In this document: positions 8,922 through 17,426 of the stretch, piece by piece | Layout: each line of letters opens with the position of its first letter | Numbering within the stretch: position 1 is the first letter of the stretch | Source: Pseudomonas quebecensis | GTDB lineage: Bacteria; Pseudomonadota; Gammaproteobacteria; Pseudomonadales; Pseudomonadaceae | Length of the DNA: 64,000 nucleotides | Assembly: GCF_026410085.1 (NCBI RefSeq) | Contig: NZ_CP112866.1 | Location: forward strand, 868,001 to 932,000 | Direction: 5' to 3' | Notes under the pieces: generated by a model | Told to the model about the DNA's origin: nothing | Seen by the model: only the letters and a program-made list of their open reading frames with translations | Databases searched by the model: none | Made by a program: the position numbers and the translations under genes

Positions 8922-10349
8922 TTATAAAGAGTTCAGGAACGCCAGCAACGCAGCGCGCTGCTCGGCATTGAAGGACAACACATGCTGCTGCGCCGCCTGG
9001 GCCTCACCGCCATGCCAGAGCACGGCTTCGAGCAGGTTGCGGGCGCGGCCGTCATGCAGAAACTGGGTATGACCGCTTACGGTTTGCGTCAAACCGATAC
9101 CCCACAACGGCGGTGTGCGCCAGTCGCGGCCACCGGCCTTGAATTCGCTGCGCCGATCGGCCAGGCCTTCGCCCATGTCGTGCAGCAACAGGTCGCTGTA
9201 CGGGCGGATGGTCTGGTTCGCCAGCTCAGGCTCGGCGGCATCGGCGGCGGTGGTGAACGTGGGCTTATGGCAGCCCTGGCAGCCGGCCTGATAGAACAGG
9301 TTTTTCCCGGCCAGCACCTGCGGCGCGTTGACGTCCCGGCGCACGGGCACGGCCAGGTTACGGGTATAGAACAGCACCAGGCGCAGGATGTTATCGCTGA
9401 CTTCCGGCTCGCCATCGGGGCCATTGCCGTTGGGCGCCCGTTTGCAGGCGACTTGGGCGTCGGTGCAGTCATCGAAGGGTCTCAGGGTGGTGGTGAGGCC
9501 CATATCACCAGAGAACGCGTGAACATTTTGTTGATTGAGCGTGGGTTGCCCGGCTTTCCAGCCGAACCGGCCCAGCACGGTTTTCTGCTGGGCGTCGTCC
9601 CAGACCCAATTCGGCCGCCCGACAATGGCTTCGTTGTCGGCGGTTTTCGGGTCGGTGTTGCGCAGGATATCCGCGTCGCTGATCGCTTCGAGCAGGCCCA
9701 GGCCGATCATCGGCGGCGCGATGCGGGCCGAGAAGCGCGTGTCGGGGTGCATCGGGCCGTAGCCCAGTTGGGTGATTTGCAGGTCCGGCTTGCGCAGTTC
9801 CACCACGGTGCCGTCCTTGAAGGTCACATTGACCGGTGTGTAGTCGACGCGCACCTTGCCTTCCGGTACGACACCCGGCACGGCCATGTCCTGCAGTTGC
9901 CCGCCGTACACGGGCTCCGGCACCACGCCCAACTGCTCGATCAGCCTGGCGTAGGGTGCAGCATCCGGTATCGACAGGCGCACCAGCATGGACACGGCGT
10001 TGGGCGCGTCGGCCAGCGGCGGGTGCCCGCGGCCGTCCTTGATATGGCAGTTCTGGCAGGCATTGGTGTTGAACAGCGGGCCCAGGCCATCGCGGGCGGT
10101 GGTGGTGGACGGCGCGATCACCCAGGGGCTGCGGAAAAAACTGTTGCCGACGCTGAAGTCCAGGCGGCGCGTGGGCGACAGGTTGGCGGAGGGCAGGGAA
10201 AACGCATTCTGGTCGTTTTTGTTCACCGTCGCTGCGCCGCCGGCTCGCGCTTCACCGGGCTCAGCCTGAGTGAAACGCGGGGCGTCGTCGCACGCAACCA
10301 GGCCCAGGGCCATGAAGGCGACGCACAGACGAAAAAGCGAACGGAACAT
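8922..10349 (-). CDS. Di-haem c-type oxidoreductase lipoprotein (DUF1111 / thiol-oxidoreductase family)
   Basis: A 475-residue exported protein. The start at 10349 gives a clean lipoprotein signal (lipobox LVAC followed by DD) and has AGGAAAC upstream; the 24 extra codons of a longer reading do not look like a leader. Two CxxCH haem sites are visible: CQNCH near residue 98 and CQGCH near residue 355. The family is the MauG-like di-haem oxidoreductase found with imelysin genes. It could pass electrons or oxidise a substrate in the periplasm during iron uptake. It is the first gene of the operon and has a Fur-like site upstream. Confidence 0.88.
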   Translation of the reverse strand: MFRSLFRLCVAFMALGLVACDDAPRFTQAEPGEARAGGAATVNKNDQNAFSLPSANLSPTRRLDFSVGNSFFRSPWVIAPSTTTARDGLGPLFNTNACQNCHIKDGRGHPPLADAPNAVSMLVRLSIPDAAPYARLIEQLGVVPEPVYGGQLQDMAVPGVVPEGKVRVDYTPVNVTFKDGTVVELRKPDLQITQLGYGPMHPDTRFSARIAPPMIGLGLLEAISDADILRNTDPKTADNEAIVGRPNWVWDDAQQKTVLGRFGWKAGQPTLNQQNVHAFSGDMGLTTTLRPFDDCTDAQVACKRAPNGNGPDGEPEVSDNILRLVLFYTRNLAVPVRRDVNAPQVLAGKNLFYQAGCQGCHKPTFTTAADAAEPELANQTIRPYSDLLLHDMGEGLADRRSEFKAGGRDWRTPPLWGIGLTQTVSGHTQFLHDGRARNLLEAVLWHGGEAQAAQQHVLSFNAEQRAALLAFLNSL

Positions 10350-10407
10350 CGAGTTTCCTGGACGAATGCGAAAAAGATGGGCGCAAAGTCTAACAGGGCA
10401 GGGCGGA

Positions 10408-10426
10408 TTGAATAAGAGCAATTATC
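10408..10426 (-). promoter_or_regulatory. Fur-box-like sequence upstream of the di-haem/imelysin operon
   Basis: Read on the minus strand, the 19 bases start with gataat and contain a partner ttatt, matching about 10 of 19 positions of the Fur consensus. The site lies 59 bases before the start at 10349. The match is moderate; the iron-type operon makes it more credible. Confidence 0.4.
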
Positions 10427-10454
10427 GTTTGATGGACTCACGGACCATTCCCGC

Positions 10455-10460
10455 TAGAAT
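10455..10460 (+). promoter_or_regulatory. Likely -10 element for the nitroreductase gene
   Basis: The hexamer tagaat lies 30 bases before the nitroreductase ATG, which has a strong GGAGG site. No good -35 element was found at the usual spacing. Confidence 0.4.
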
Positions 10461-10489
10461 GACCGCACATTTTTTTCTGGAGGTGGCCA

Positions 10490-11053
10490 ATGCAGGCTCT
10501 CGACGCTTTGCTCAACCGTGTTTCCGTGCCGCGTTTGCTGGAGCCGGCACCGACCCAGGCGCAGCGCGAGGTGCTTTTCGCTGCGGCCATGCGAGCGCCG
10601 GACCACGGCCAACTGCGTCCGTGGCGCTTTCTCACCGTCGAAGGCTCGGCCCGTGAACAGATGGGCACGCTGCTGGCTGAAGCCGCGCGCCTGCAGGACC
10701 CCGAAGCCCCGCAGGCGGTCATCGACAAAGCCCAGAACGGCCCGTTGCGCGCGCCGCTGGTGGTGGTGGTGATCGCGCGCCTGCAGGAGCACTTCAAGGT
10801 GCCCAAATCCGAACAGTTGCTGGCAGCGGCCTGCGCGGCCCATGGCATTCTACTGGCGGCCTACGCCCAAGGCATCGGTGCGGTGTGGCGCACCGGCGAA
10901 TTGTCCTACTCGGCTCACGTTGCCAAGGGTTTAGGGCTGGCGGCGAATGAGGAAGTGATTGGCTTCCTCTATCTGGGCACACCGCAGAACCCGCCGCGTA
11001 CGGCGCCGAAGGAAGATGTGGCGGCATTTGTGCAGGCTTGGACGGGTCTTTGA
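10490..11053 (+). CDS. Nitroreductase family protein (YdjA type)
   Basis: A 187-residue FMN-dependent nitroreductase of the short YdjA branch. These flavoenzymes reduce nitroaromatics or quinones with NAD(P)H; the natural substrate is usually unknown. Seen: the FMN-contact region APDHGQLRPWRFLTV near residue 38, the conserved AACAAHGILLAAYAQGIGA near residue 115, and the C-terminal GFLYLGTP. The ATG at 10490 follows GGAGG. It diverges from the di-haem/imelysin operon, but no shared function follows from that. A REP cluster starts just after its stop. Confidence 0.9.
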   Translation: MQALDALLNRVSVPRLLEPAPTQAQREVLFAAAMRAPDHGQLRPWRFLTVEGSAREQMGTLLAEAARLQDPEAPQAVIDKAQNGPLRAPLVVVVIARLQEHFKVPKSEQLLAAACAAHGILLAAYAQGIGAVWRTGELSYSAHVAKGLGLAANEEVIGFLYLGTPQNPPRTAPKEDVAAFVQAWTGL

Positions 11054-11056
11054 CAA

Positions 11057-11224
11057 TGGGGGGAGGGGGCTTGCACCCGATTGCAGTGTGTCAGTCAACT
11101 TATCTGTAGCTGACACATCGCTATCGGGGGCAAGCCCCCTCCCACTGTTGATAGTCATTGCCTGGGCTGGATCATCTGAGCCCTTAACTGACTGGCATTA
11201 GAGCAAGCCCCCTCCCACATTGGT
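11057..11224. repeat. REPIN plus a single REP (P. fluorescens type)
   Basis: Two inverted REP copies, gggaggggg at about 11061 and atcgggggcaagcccc at about 11123, enclose a second inner stem (tgtgtcag at 11087 and ctgacaca at 11110). Together they form a long imperfect hairpin. A third half-copy (gcaagccccctcccaca) lies at about 11203-11219. The whole fills the gap between two convergent genes. Confidence 0.85.
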
Positions 11225-11237
11225 CCCGTGGTGTTTC

Positions 11238-13376
11238 TTAAACTTTGAACTGATCCATGAGCTTCATCTGCTGGCTGGCCAATGCATTGAGCTGGCTGCT
11301 GATGGCCGCCGATTCGGTCGCCTGGCCGGTGAGGGTTTCGGTCACGGTGCGGATCGCCGAGACGTTGCGGTTGACCTCTTCGGCCACAGCGCTTTGCTGC
11401 TCGGCGGCGCTGGCGATCTGCAGGTTCATGTCGCTGATCACCGTGACCGCGTCGCTGATCTTGCCCAGGGCCTGTACGGCCTGATGGATCTGCCCGGCGT
11501 TGTTCTGGGCCTGGTTTTGGCTGGAATGCATGGTCGCCACCACGCCACGGGTGCCGCTCTGGATACGTTCGATCACCTGGCGAATCTCCTCCACCGAGTC
11601 CTGGGTGCGCTTGGCCAGGTTACGGACTTCGTCGGCGACGACCGCGAAACCACGGCCGCTTTCCCCTGCACGTGCCGCTTCGATTGCCGCGTTCAACGCC
11701 AGCAGGTTGGTCTGCTCGGCAATGCTGCGGATCACCTCCAGCACTGAGCCGATCTGCTCGCTGTTGACCGCCAGCGCTTCGACTTCACCCACCGCCTTGC
11801 TGACTTCGTCGGCCAGGGTGGTGATGTCGCGGGTGCTCTTCTCGATAATCTGCATGCCTTCACGCGCCGACTGGTCGGCACCGCGCGCCGCGCTGGCGGC
11901 ATTGGAGGCGCTGTTGGCGACGTCGTGGGCCGTGGCACTCATCTCGTTGGAAGCGGTGGCCACCTGGTCGATTTCGCGGAACTGCACCTGCATGCCTTCG
12001 CTGGTCTGGCGGGCGATGGCCGACGACTGGTCCGCCGTGCCACGGGCTTCGGTGATGCTTTGCTTGATCTGCGCGATGGTCGGCTGCAGCTTGTCGAGGA
12101 AGCGGTTGAACCAGTTCACCAGCTCGCCCAGTTCGTCCTTCTTGGCGTAGGCCAGGCGCTGGGTAAGGTCGCCTTCACCGCTGGCGATGTTCTTGAGCAT
12201 GGCCGCCACGCTGTTGATCGGACGGGTTACGCCGGTGGCGGTGAGCCAGATCAGCAGCAGGCCGAGCAAGCCGGCTGCGGCCGCTACCAGCAGCGCCTTG
12301 ATCGTGCCGCTGGCCTGGGCTTCGTCGAGCACCGCCTGGAGCTTGACGTTATCGGCGAGCATCACGCTTTTGGGGAGCTTGATCACCACACCCCACGGCT
12401 TGGCATCTGCAAGTGGCTTGACCGGGTACACGGCGCGAATGGTATCGCCCTGTTCGCGGATCATGCGGTTGTCACTTGCCAGCAATTGCACGATTTCCTT
12501 GCCTTCTTCGCCAAGGGTATCGATCAGGTTCTTGCCGACCCTGGCCGGTTCGCCGCTGTAGGCGGCAATCAGGCCGGTGCTGGAAAGAATCTCCAGGTGC
12601 GCCGCGCCATTGAACAGGTCTTTCTGTGCGGCGTCGGTGGTCGCTTGCAGGGCCGTCAGGGCAATGTCCACACCGACGACGCCGATCAGTTTGCCCTCCA
12701 CGATCAGCGGCGAGGCGATGGTGGTCATCAGTACCTTTTGGCCTCCCACCGTATCTTCATACGGGTCCAGCAGGCAGGTGCTGCGGGTGTCTCGTGGGCA
12801 GGTATACCAAATGTTGTAGGGCGTCCCGCTGAGGGTGAGGGTCGTCTTGTTCAGGTCCTCTTCGACCATCACGGTGTTCAGGCCTTCGCCGCCGGCACGG
12901 CTCCAATAGCTGGAGAAACGCCCTTTTTCATTGGACGCGCGCGCCTTGTCGTCGAGGAATTCGCTGTCCTTGCCATCCAGGGCGTTGGGTTCGAATGACA
13001 GCCAGAAACCCAGCACCTTGCTGTTGCGATCGAACGTGGTTTTCAGGCTCTGGTTGATGTCCTCGCGCAGTGCGCCGGCTTCCAGGCCACGTTTGCTGGC
13101 CTGGATGCGCAGGTCTTTGATCTGGTCGGACAGCGCGGTCAGCGCCAACAGGCTGTCGCCGAATGTTTTCTGCAACTGCACCGCCTGTTCCGCGGCCTTG
13201 GCCTGCAGCAACTGTTCAACGCCGTCGGTGAGCATGCGCGAGCTTGAATCGCTGACCAACTGATCATTCTGGTTGGTGTTGTAGATGTTGATGCCGACCA
13301 CCACCGCTATCACCCCTAACAGGCAGAGCCCGGACAGCAGCACGATTTTCAAGCGGATAGAGAGGGTGTCGAACAT
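11238..13376 (-). CDS. Methyl-accepting chemotaxis protein with a double-Cache sensor domain
   Basis: A 712-residue chemoreceptor. It has a membrane helix near residues 11-31 and a large periplasmic domain (about 32-360) of dCache type. A second helix (about 365-387) and a HAMP segment follow, then the cytoplasmic signalling coil with the highly conserved tip [16 protein letters not shown]. The periplasmic domain lacks the RPWYK signature of amino-acid dCache receptors; instead it has [24 protein letters not shown] and GVVGVDI, so its ligand class is different or unknown. No CheR-binding pentapeptide is present at the C-terminus. The start at 13376 puts the first helix at the usual distance; a longer reading from 13457 adds an unlikely leader. 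Confidence 0.92.
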   Translation of the reverse strand: MFDTLSIRLKIVLLSGLCLLGVIAVVVGINIYNTNQNDQLVSDSSSRMLTDGVEQLLQAKAAEQAVQLQKTFGDSLLALTALSDQIKDLRIQASKRGLEAGALREDINQSLKTTFDRNSKVLGFWLSFEPNALDGKDSEFLDDKARASNEKGRFSSYWSRAGGEGLNTVMVEEDLNKTTLTLSGTPYNIWYTCPRDTRSTCLLDPYEDTVGGQKVLMTTIASPLIVEGKLIGVVGVDIALTALQATTDAAQKDLFNGAAHLEILSSTGLIAAYSGEPARVGKNLIDTLGEEGKEIVQLLASDNRMIREQGDTIRAVYPVKPLADAKPWGVVIKLPKSVMLADNVKLQAVLDEAQASGTIKALLVAAAAGLLGLLLIWLTATGVTRPINSVAAMLKNIASGEGDLTQRLAYAKKDELGELVNWFNRFLDKLQPTIAQIKQSITEARGTADQSSAIARQTSEGMQVQFREIDQVATASNEMSATAHDVANSASNAASAARGADQSAREGMQIIEKSTRDITTLADEVSKAVGEVEALAVNSEQIGSVLEVIRSIAEQTNLLALNAAIEAARAGESGRGFAVVADEVRNLAKRTQDSVEEIRQVIERIQSGTRGVVATMHSSQNQAQNNAGQIHQAVQALGKISDAVTVISDMNLQIASAAEQQSAVAEEVNRNVSAIRTVTETLTGQATESAAISSQLNALASQQMKLMDQFKV

Positions 13377-13501
13377 AGGTTCACTCACGAATGGACGTGT
13401 TGGGTGGGCAAGGCAGGGCCAAGTCCATTCAGCGCTATGTCTGAAACATCGGCGCAACGGGTCGATTCATGAGCAGCAGGCGATAAACGGTAGGAAAACA
13501 G

Positions 13502-13915
13502 CTACAGCCTTTGCTGTGCGGGCACTGCCAGCCGTTCAGGGCGTGACCAGATCCACAGATTGCCCAGGCCCATGCCGACGATTGCCAGGTAAACCGGCCA
13601 GCCATGGTCGAGCATGACCAGCATCAGGACGGCGCACAGCAGCATGCTCACCGTGGCGCTGACCTTGGCGCGCCGCGCGATGATCTTGCCATTGCGCCAG
13701 TTGAACAGGATCGGTCCGAACAGGCGGTGGTTCTCCAGCCACGCGCTCAGGCGCGGTGAGCTTTTGGTGGCGGCCCAGGCGGCCAGCAGGATGAATTCGG
13801 TGGTGGGCAACCCCGGCACCACAATCGCCACCAGCCCGATGCCCAGGCTGACGTAGGCCAGCAGGCCGAAGAGGAGCTGGGCGATTTTCGAGGTGGATTG
13901 GGTTTTGCGGGTCAT
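13502..13915 (-). CDS. YbaN family (DUF454) inner-membrane protein
   Basis: A 137-residue protein with three to four membrane helices and the family stretch GLVAIVVPGLPTTEFILLAAW near residue 30, then WLENHRLFGP. The family is widespread in Proteobacteria and its biochemical role is not known. In several bacteria ybaN-type genes sit next to haem or iron genes. Here the gene follows the haem oxygenase gene on the same strand, 85 bases apart with a REP element between. The start at 13915 gives the usual family length; an upstream extension to 14098 would run through the REP and into hemO. Confidence 0.85.
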   Translation of the reverse strand: MTRKTQSTSKIAQLLFGLLAYVSLGIGLVAIVVPGLPTTEFILLAAWAATKSSPRLSAWLENHRLFGPILFNWRNGKIIARRAKVSATVSMLLCAVLMLVMLDHGWPVYLAIVGMGLGNLWIWSRPERLAVPAQQRL

Positions 13916-13950
13916 GGGGTATGCAACGTCAGGAACAAACCAATACAAAA

Positions 13951-13976
13951 GTGGAGGGGGCAGGCCCCCTCCCGCA
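13951..13976. repeat. REP element between hemO and the YbaN gene
   Basis: A compact inverted repeat (gtggagggggc / gccccctcccgc) of the same family as the others in this window. It lies between two genes of the same strand. Confidence 0.75.
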
Positions 13977-14000
13977 GTCGATTGCATTTCAAATCGGCGA

Positions 14001-14609
14001 TCAGGCCAGCTCAGGGGCGCTAGCGTACGCCTGTTCCAGCAAAACGGTGAAGCGCACAAACGCGTCAATCGCGCCTTTTTCCGCCGCGGCTTCTTCATCG
14101 GCGCTCAGGTGCAGTGCATCCAGGGTGCGAGTGAAGCTTTTCCAGCCTTCGGCACGTCCGCCTGCTGGCTCAGCCAGGTGGCGGGCGCCGAAGGTTTCGC
14201 TCAGGCCCAGGCCCACGGCGCGTTTGATCAGGAACGCGGCGCCGAGTTTGGAACCCTCGGACACAAACAGCCAGCCCAAGGCTTCGGCTTTGCTCGGGTG
14301 GCTCACCGCGCCGGCCACCGGCGCCGGCACGTCGGTCTCCAGGTCGGCGAGATCGAGCCGGGCGGCTTCGGCGCGGCAACGTTCGGCCAGGTCCGGCACC
14401 AGTTCGATCAGCTCGGGATCGGTGTACAGCGCCACCAGTTCCGATTGGAACAGGTACTGCGCCACCACAAAGCGTGCGAAGTTGGCCTGGTTTTCAAACG
14501 GCGCATGGGCCTTGACCAGTGCATCGAGCCTGGCGTGCGGGGCGTGGGTGATCTGGTTCAGGCGCTGGGAGCGCAGGCTTGGGCGTTCTGCGGTAGGGGA
14601 AGCGGTCAT
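14001..14609 (-). CDS. hemO: Biliverdin-producing haem oxygenase (HemO/PigA type)
   Basis: A 202-residue cytosolic haem oxygenase that opens haem to biliverdin, CO and iron, the last step of haem-iron use. It resembles P. aeruginosa HemO along its length: LRSQRLNQITHAPHARLD (with the haem-ligand His equivalent near residue 25), FARFVVAQYLFQ, EALGWLFVSEGSKLGAAF and NxFGARHLAEP-like FGARHLAEPAGGRA with GWKSF. The start has AAGGA upstream. It lies downstream of the TonB receptor on the same strand, but a strong terminator separates the two, so it may have its own promoter. Confidence 0.93.
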   Translation of the reverse strand: MTASPTAERPSLRSQRLNQITHAPHARLDALVKAHAPFENQANFARFVVAQYLFQSELVALYTDPELIELVPDLAERCRAEAARLDLADLETDVPAPVAGAVSHPSKAEALGWLFVSEGSKLGAAFLIKRAVGLGLSETFGARHLAEPAGGRAEGWKSFTRTLDALHLSADEEAAAEKGAIDAFVRFTVLLEQAYASAPELA

Positions 14610-14648
14610 GAAAAAGTCCTTGAGAGGGGAGCGCCTGGTTGCTCTTAA

Positions 14649-14663
14649 AGAGAGTGGTTATCA
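14649..14663 (-). promoter_or_regulatory. Weak Fur-box-like sequence upstream of hemO
   Basis: Minus-strand tgataaccactctct matches about 10 of 14 fixed positions of the 7-1-7 Fur consensus. It lies about 40 bases before the hemO start and after the receptor terminator, where a hemO promoter would be expected. Low confidence. Confidence 0.3.
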
Positions 14664-14692
14664 ACTAGACGAACAAGAAGACGCAGCACAGT

Positions 14693-14734
14693 AAAAAATC
14701 CTCACCTCGTCACTGAAATTTCGGCGAGGTGAGG
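14693..14734 (-). terminator. Rho-independent terminator after the haem receptor gene
   Basis: Read on the minus strand, a perfect 10-bp stem (cctcacctcg / cgaggtgagg) with a 15-base loop is followed by six T. It lies just after the receptor stop and before hemO, so most receptor transcripts should end here. Confidence 0.85.
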
Positions 14735-14743
14735 CTGGCGTGG

Positions 14744-17311
14744 TCAGATGTCCCAGATCACATTGATCGCCACGTTGCGGCCGGGCTGGGTCAGTCGGTC
14801 CAGGTTGGCCGGCGAGGTCACGCCGGCTTCACCGACGCCGTCGTAGCTGCGCACGTCGTCCCAGTTCCAGTACTTCTTGTCGGTAAGGTTGTAGAGGCCG
14901 CCGTTGATGGTCACGTCGCGGGTGACTTTGTAGAAGCCGGTCAGGTCGACGATCCCGAAGCCTGGCGTCTTGAATGGGCCACGGCTGGTGTTGCCGTCGG
15001 GGGCGAAAAAGGTGGTGCTGTCGACGCGGTCCTGTTTCTTCACCAGGGTCCAACTGACCAGCGCGCCATAGCGATCCTGGTCGTAGCCCAGGCCGAATAC
15101 GCCTTTGAGCGGGTTGACGCTGTTGAGCGGCTCGCCGTTGTCGTCATTGCGGCCATGGGCGTAGCTGATAGCGCCTTGAGTGTAAAGACCGTGCGGCGCG
15201 CCCAGGGCATCCAGGTTCAGGCGGCCCTTGGCTTCCACGCCCTTGATGGTGGCGCGCTTGATGTTCTTGGCCTGGAAGGCTTCGACGGTGCTGCCGGCAA
15301 CCACCGCGTCTTCATCGATGAAGTCGCGGTATTTGTTGTAGAACAGCGCGATGTCGAAGGAGCCCGCGTCGAACTGGCCGCGAATCCCGGTCTCGATGCC
15401 TTTGCTGGTCTCTGGCTTCAGGTCGGGATTGGGCTCCACGGTGTAGCCCTGACCGAGGTTTACGAAGCGGCCATACAGCGCTTTGGCCGAAGGCGTGCGG
15501 AAACCTTCGGCGTATTGGCCGAACCAGGTGTATTGCTCGGTCAAGGCATAGGTCAGGCCGAATTTCGGCGTGACGCGGTGCCAGGTTTTTTCTTTGTCGC
15601 TGTGATCGTAGATCCGGTTCGGGTCCACGGTGTTGAGGAATTCCTCGGTCAATTTGGGCTTGAGCTGGGTGTAGTCGTAGCGAACGCTGGGCAGGAACGT
15701 CCACTTGTCCCAGGCGATCTGGTCCTGGGCGAACAGCGAGTAGGTGTTGATGGTCGGGTCCGGGAAGTCACTGGCCTTTTTCACACTGTCGCTGGGGGAA
15801 GGGCTGGGGGCGCCAATGGCCGTGCAGCCCGCGCCGACCGCCAGGCACGTGGCGGCACCTTCGCGGGAGCCGGTGACTTTCTGTTGTTTGAGCGTCGTGC
15901 CGTAAGTGACCTGGTGGTCGGTGGCGCCGAGGCTGAAAGCCTTATCCAGTTGTGCATCGAAGACCCACTGTTTTTCTTCATAGAGCGTTTCGCGGGTACG
16001 CAGGACGCGGCGTGATGGCTGGTAGATTTCCGCCGTGGTCTGGTCGGTCTTGGCGATCTGGTAGTTGAGGCTGGTCTTGATATGGTCGGCAATCGGTGAG
16101 TCAAGGCCGAAGCGGTTTTCAAGGCCCAAGCGTTCCCGGGTAATGGTGTCGTTGCCCGAACGGGCGCGGTAGAAGTTGAAGCCTCGGCCGCCGGTGAAAG
16201 GGCCGCCTACCGCGCTCTTCAGGTTAACGTCGCGATCATCTTTGTATTTTTCATAGGTCAATCCCAGGCGGTTATCGTCGCCGTAGTTCCACCCGAGCTT
16301 GGCCAGCACGTTGGTGGTGCGTGCGTCTTCCGGGTTGGCGCCGGTGCGGGCCAGGCCGGTGGCGTTGTTGCCGTCGTAGGATTCGGTTTCATGGCCGTTG
16401 CGCTGGCTCAGGTGCAGCAGGCCATCGACGTCCGCCACGCGGCCGGCGAAGGTGCCCGAGGTCAGCCAGCTGTCGTCGGCGGAGCTGTAGCCGGTCTTCA
16501 GGCGCGCGCCGACATCCTGGCCGGGCTTGATGATGTCCTCCGGGTCGAGGGTGAAATAGCTCACGGCGCCACCGATGGCGCTGCTGCCGTACAGGGCCGA
16601 GGCCGGACCGCGCAGAATCTCCACGCGCTTGACGATTTCGGGGTCGACGTAGTTGCGCCGGGTTTTGGCGTAGGGGCCGTTGAAGAAGTTGTCCGGTACT
16701 TCCACACCGTCCACCTGGGTGAGGATGCGGTCGCCGTCGATGCCACGGATATTGAAACCGGCGTTGCCCGAACGGCTGCCGGCACCGCTCACCGAGACGC
16801 CGGGTTCGTAGCGGGCCAGGTCGCGGATAGTGTTCACGTTCTGGCGGTCGAGTGCTTCGCGGTCGTGCACGCTGACGGTGCTTGGTACGCTGCTGATGTC
16901 CTGCGCGTTACGGGTAGCGCTGATGGTCACTTGCTGCAGGTTGAGCGTGCTGCCGGCGGCGCGTGGCTCCAGGACGATGTTATTGCTGCCCAGTTTGCGA
17001 TAGGTCAGGTTGGTCCCCACCAACAGCCGGTCCAGGGCTTTTTCCGCTGCCATCGGGCCGCGCACGCCGGGAGAGGACATGCCCTGGCCGAGTTCCGCCG
17101 GCAGGCCGACCTGCCAGCCGGTCACCGCGGTAAACGCGTTGAGAGCCGAAACCAGTGGCTGCTGTTCGATGCTGAATTGATAATTGCCGTAGCTGCGCGG
17201 CGCCGGTTCAGCGGCCGTGGCGCTGGCAACCGGCAGGCCGGCCAGCAGGATGGCGGCGGTGAGCAAGGACAGAACGGGCGAAGAAGACCGGCGGTTGAAA
17301 CAAGAGGACAT
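14744..17311 (-). CDS. hxuA: TonB-dependent haem receptor with signalling domain (HxuA/HxuC type)
   Basis: An 855-residue outer-membrane receptor. It has a signal peptide (about 1-34), then an N-terminal STN signalling domain (about 45-120, YQFSIEQQPLVSALNAFTAV) that talks to the FecR-type anti-sigma factor. The plug follows (ISSVPSTVSVHDREALD, with RGPASALYGSSAIGG), and then the barrel. The haem-receptor signatures EGFRTPSAKALY (FRAP-like) and EPNPDLKPE (NPDL) are present, which favours haem over siderophores. The start has GGAG upstream. It is preceded by its own ECF sigma and FecR-type genes, the same order as hxuI-hxuR-hxuA of P. aeruginosa. The C-terminus ends VIWDI rather than in an aromatic residue. 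Confidence 0.88.
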   Translation of the reverse strand: MSSCFNRRSSSPVLSLLTAAILLAGLPVASATAAEPAPRSYGNYQFSIEQQPLVSALNAFTAVTGWQVGLPAELGQGMSSPGVRGPMAAEKALDRLLVGTNLTYRKLGSNNIVLEPRAAGSTLNLQQVTISATRNAQDISSVPSTVSVHDREALDRQNVNTIRDLARYEPGVSVSGAGSRSGNAGFNIRGIDGDRILTQVDGVEVPDNFFNGPYAKTRRNYVDPEIVKRVEILRGPASALYGSSAIGGAVSYFTLDPEDIIKPGQDVGARLKTGYSSADDSWLTSGTFAGRVADVDGLLHLSQRNGHETESYDGNNATGLARTGANPEDARTTNVLAKLGWNYGDDNRLGLTYEKYKDDRDVNLKSAVGGPFTGGRGFNFYRARSGNDTITRERLGLENRFGLDSPIADHIKTSLNYQIAKTDQTTAEIYQPSRRVLRTRETLYEEKQWVFDAQLDKAFSLGATDHQVTYGTTLKQQKVTGSREGAATCLAVGAGCTAIGAPSPSPSDSVKKASDFPDPTINTYSLFAQDQIAWDKWTFLPSVRYDYTQLKPKLTEEFLNTVDPNRIYDHSDKEKTWHRVTPKFGLTYALTEQYTWFGQYAEGFRTPSAKALYGRFVNLGQGYTVEPNPDLKPETSKGIETGIRGQFDAGSFDIALFYNKYRDFIDEDAVVAGSTVEAFQAKNIKRATIKGVEAKGRLNLDALGAPHGLYTQGAISYAHGRNDDNGEPLNSVNPLKGVFGLGYDQDRYGALVSWTLVKKQDRVDSTTFFAPDGNTSRGPFKTPGFGIVDLTGFYKVTRDVTINGGLYNLTDKKYWNWDDVRSYDGVGEAGVTSPANLDRLTQPGRNVAINVIWDI

Positions 17312-17328
17312 CGAGAGCGCTCCGGGGT

Positions 17329-17357
17329 ACGAATCTTATAGTTGCGAACCTTTCCAA
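17329..17357 (-). promoter_or_regulatory. Candidate ECF-sigma promoter of the haem receptor gene
   Basis: On the minus strand, ggaaagg is followed after 17 bases by cgt. This is the general form (G/A-rich -35, CGT -10) of promoters used by iron-starvation ECF sigma factors in Pseudomonas. The end lies 18 bases before the receptor start codon, which is close but possible. Confidence 0.35.
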
Positions 17358-17410
17358 ATAGGAATCAGTTGCATTGGCTAAGACGAGACGTACCACCGCA
17401 GACTATCGAG

Positions 17411-17425
17411 TAAAAATTATTCTCA
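17411..17425 (-). promoter_or_regulatory. Fur-box-like sequence between the anti-sigma and receptor genes
   Basis: Minus-strand tgagaataattttta matches about 11 to 12 of 14 fixed positions of the 7-1-7 Fur consensus. It lies next to the FecR-gene stop and about 100 bases before the receptor start. Confidence 0.45.
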
Positions 17426-17426
17426 T

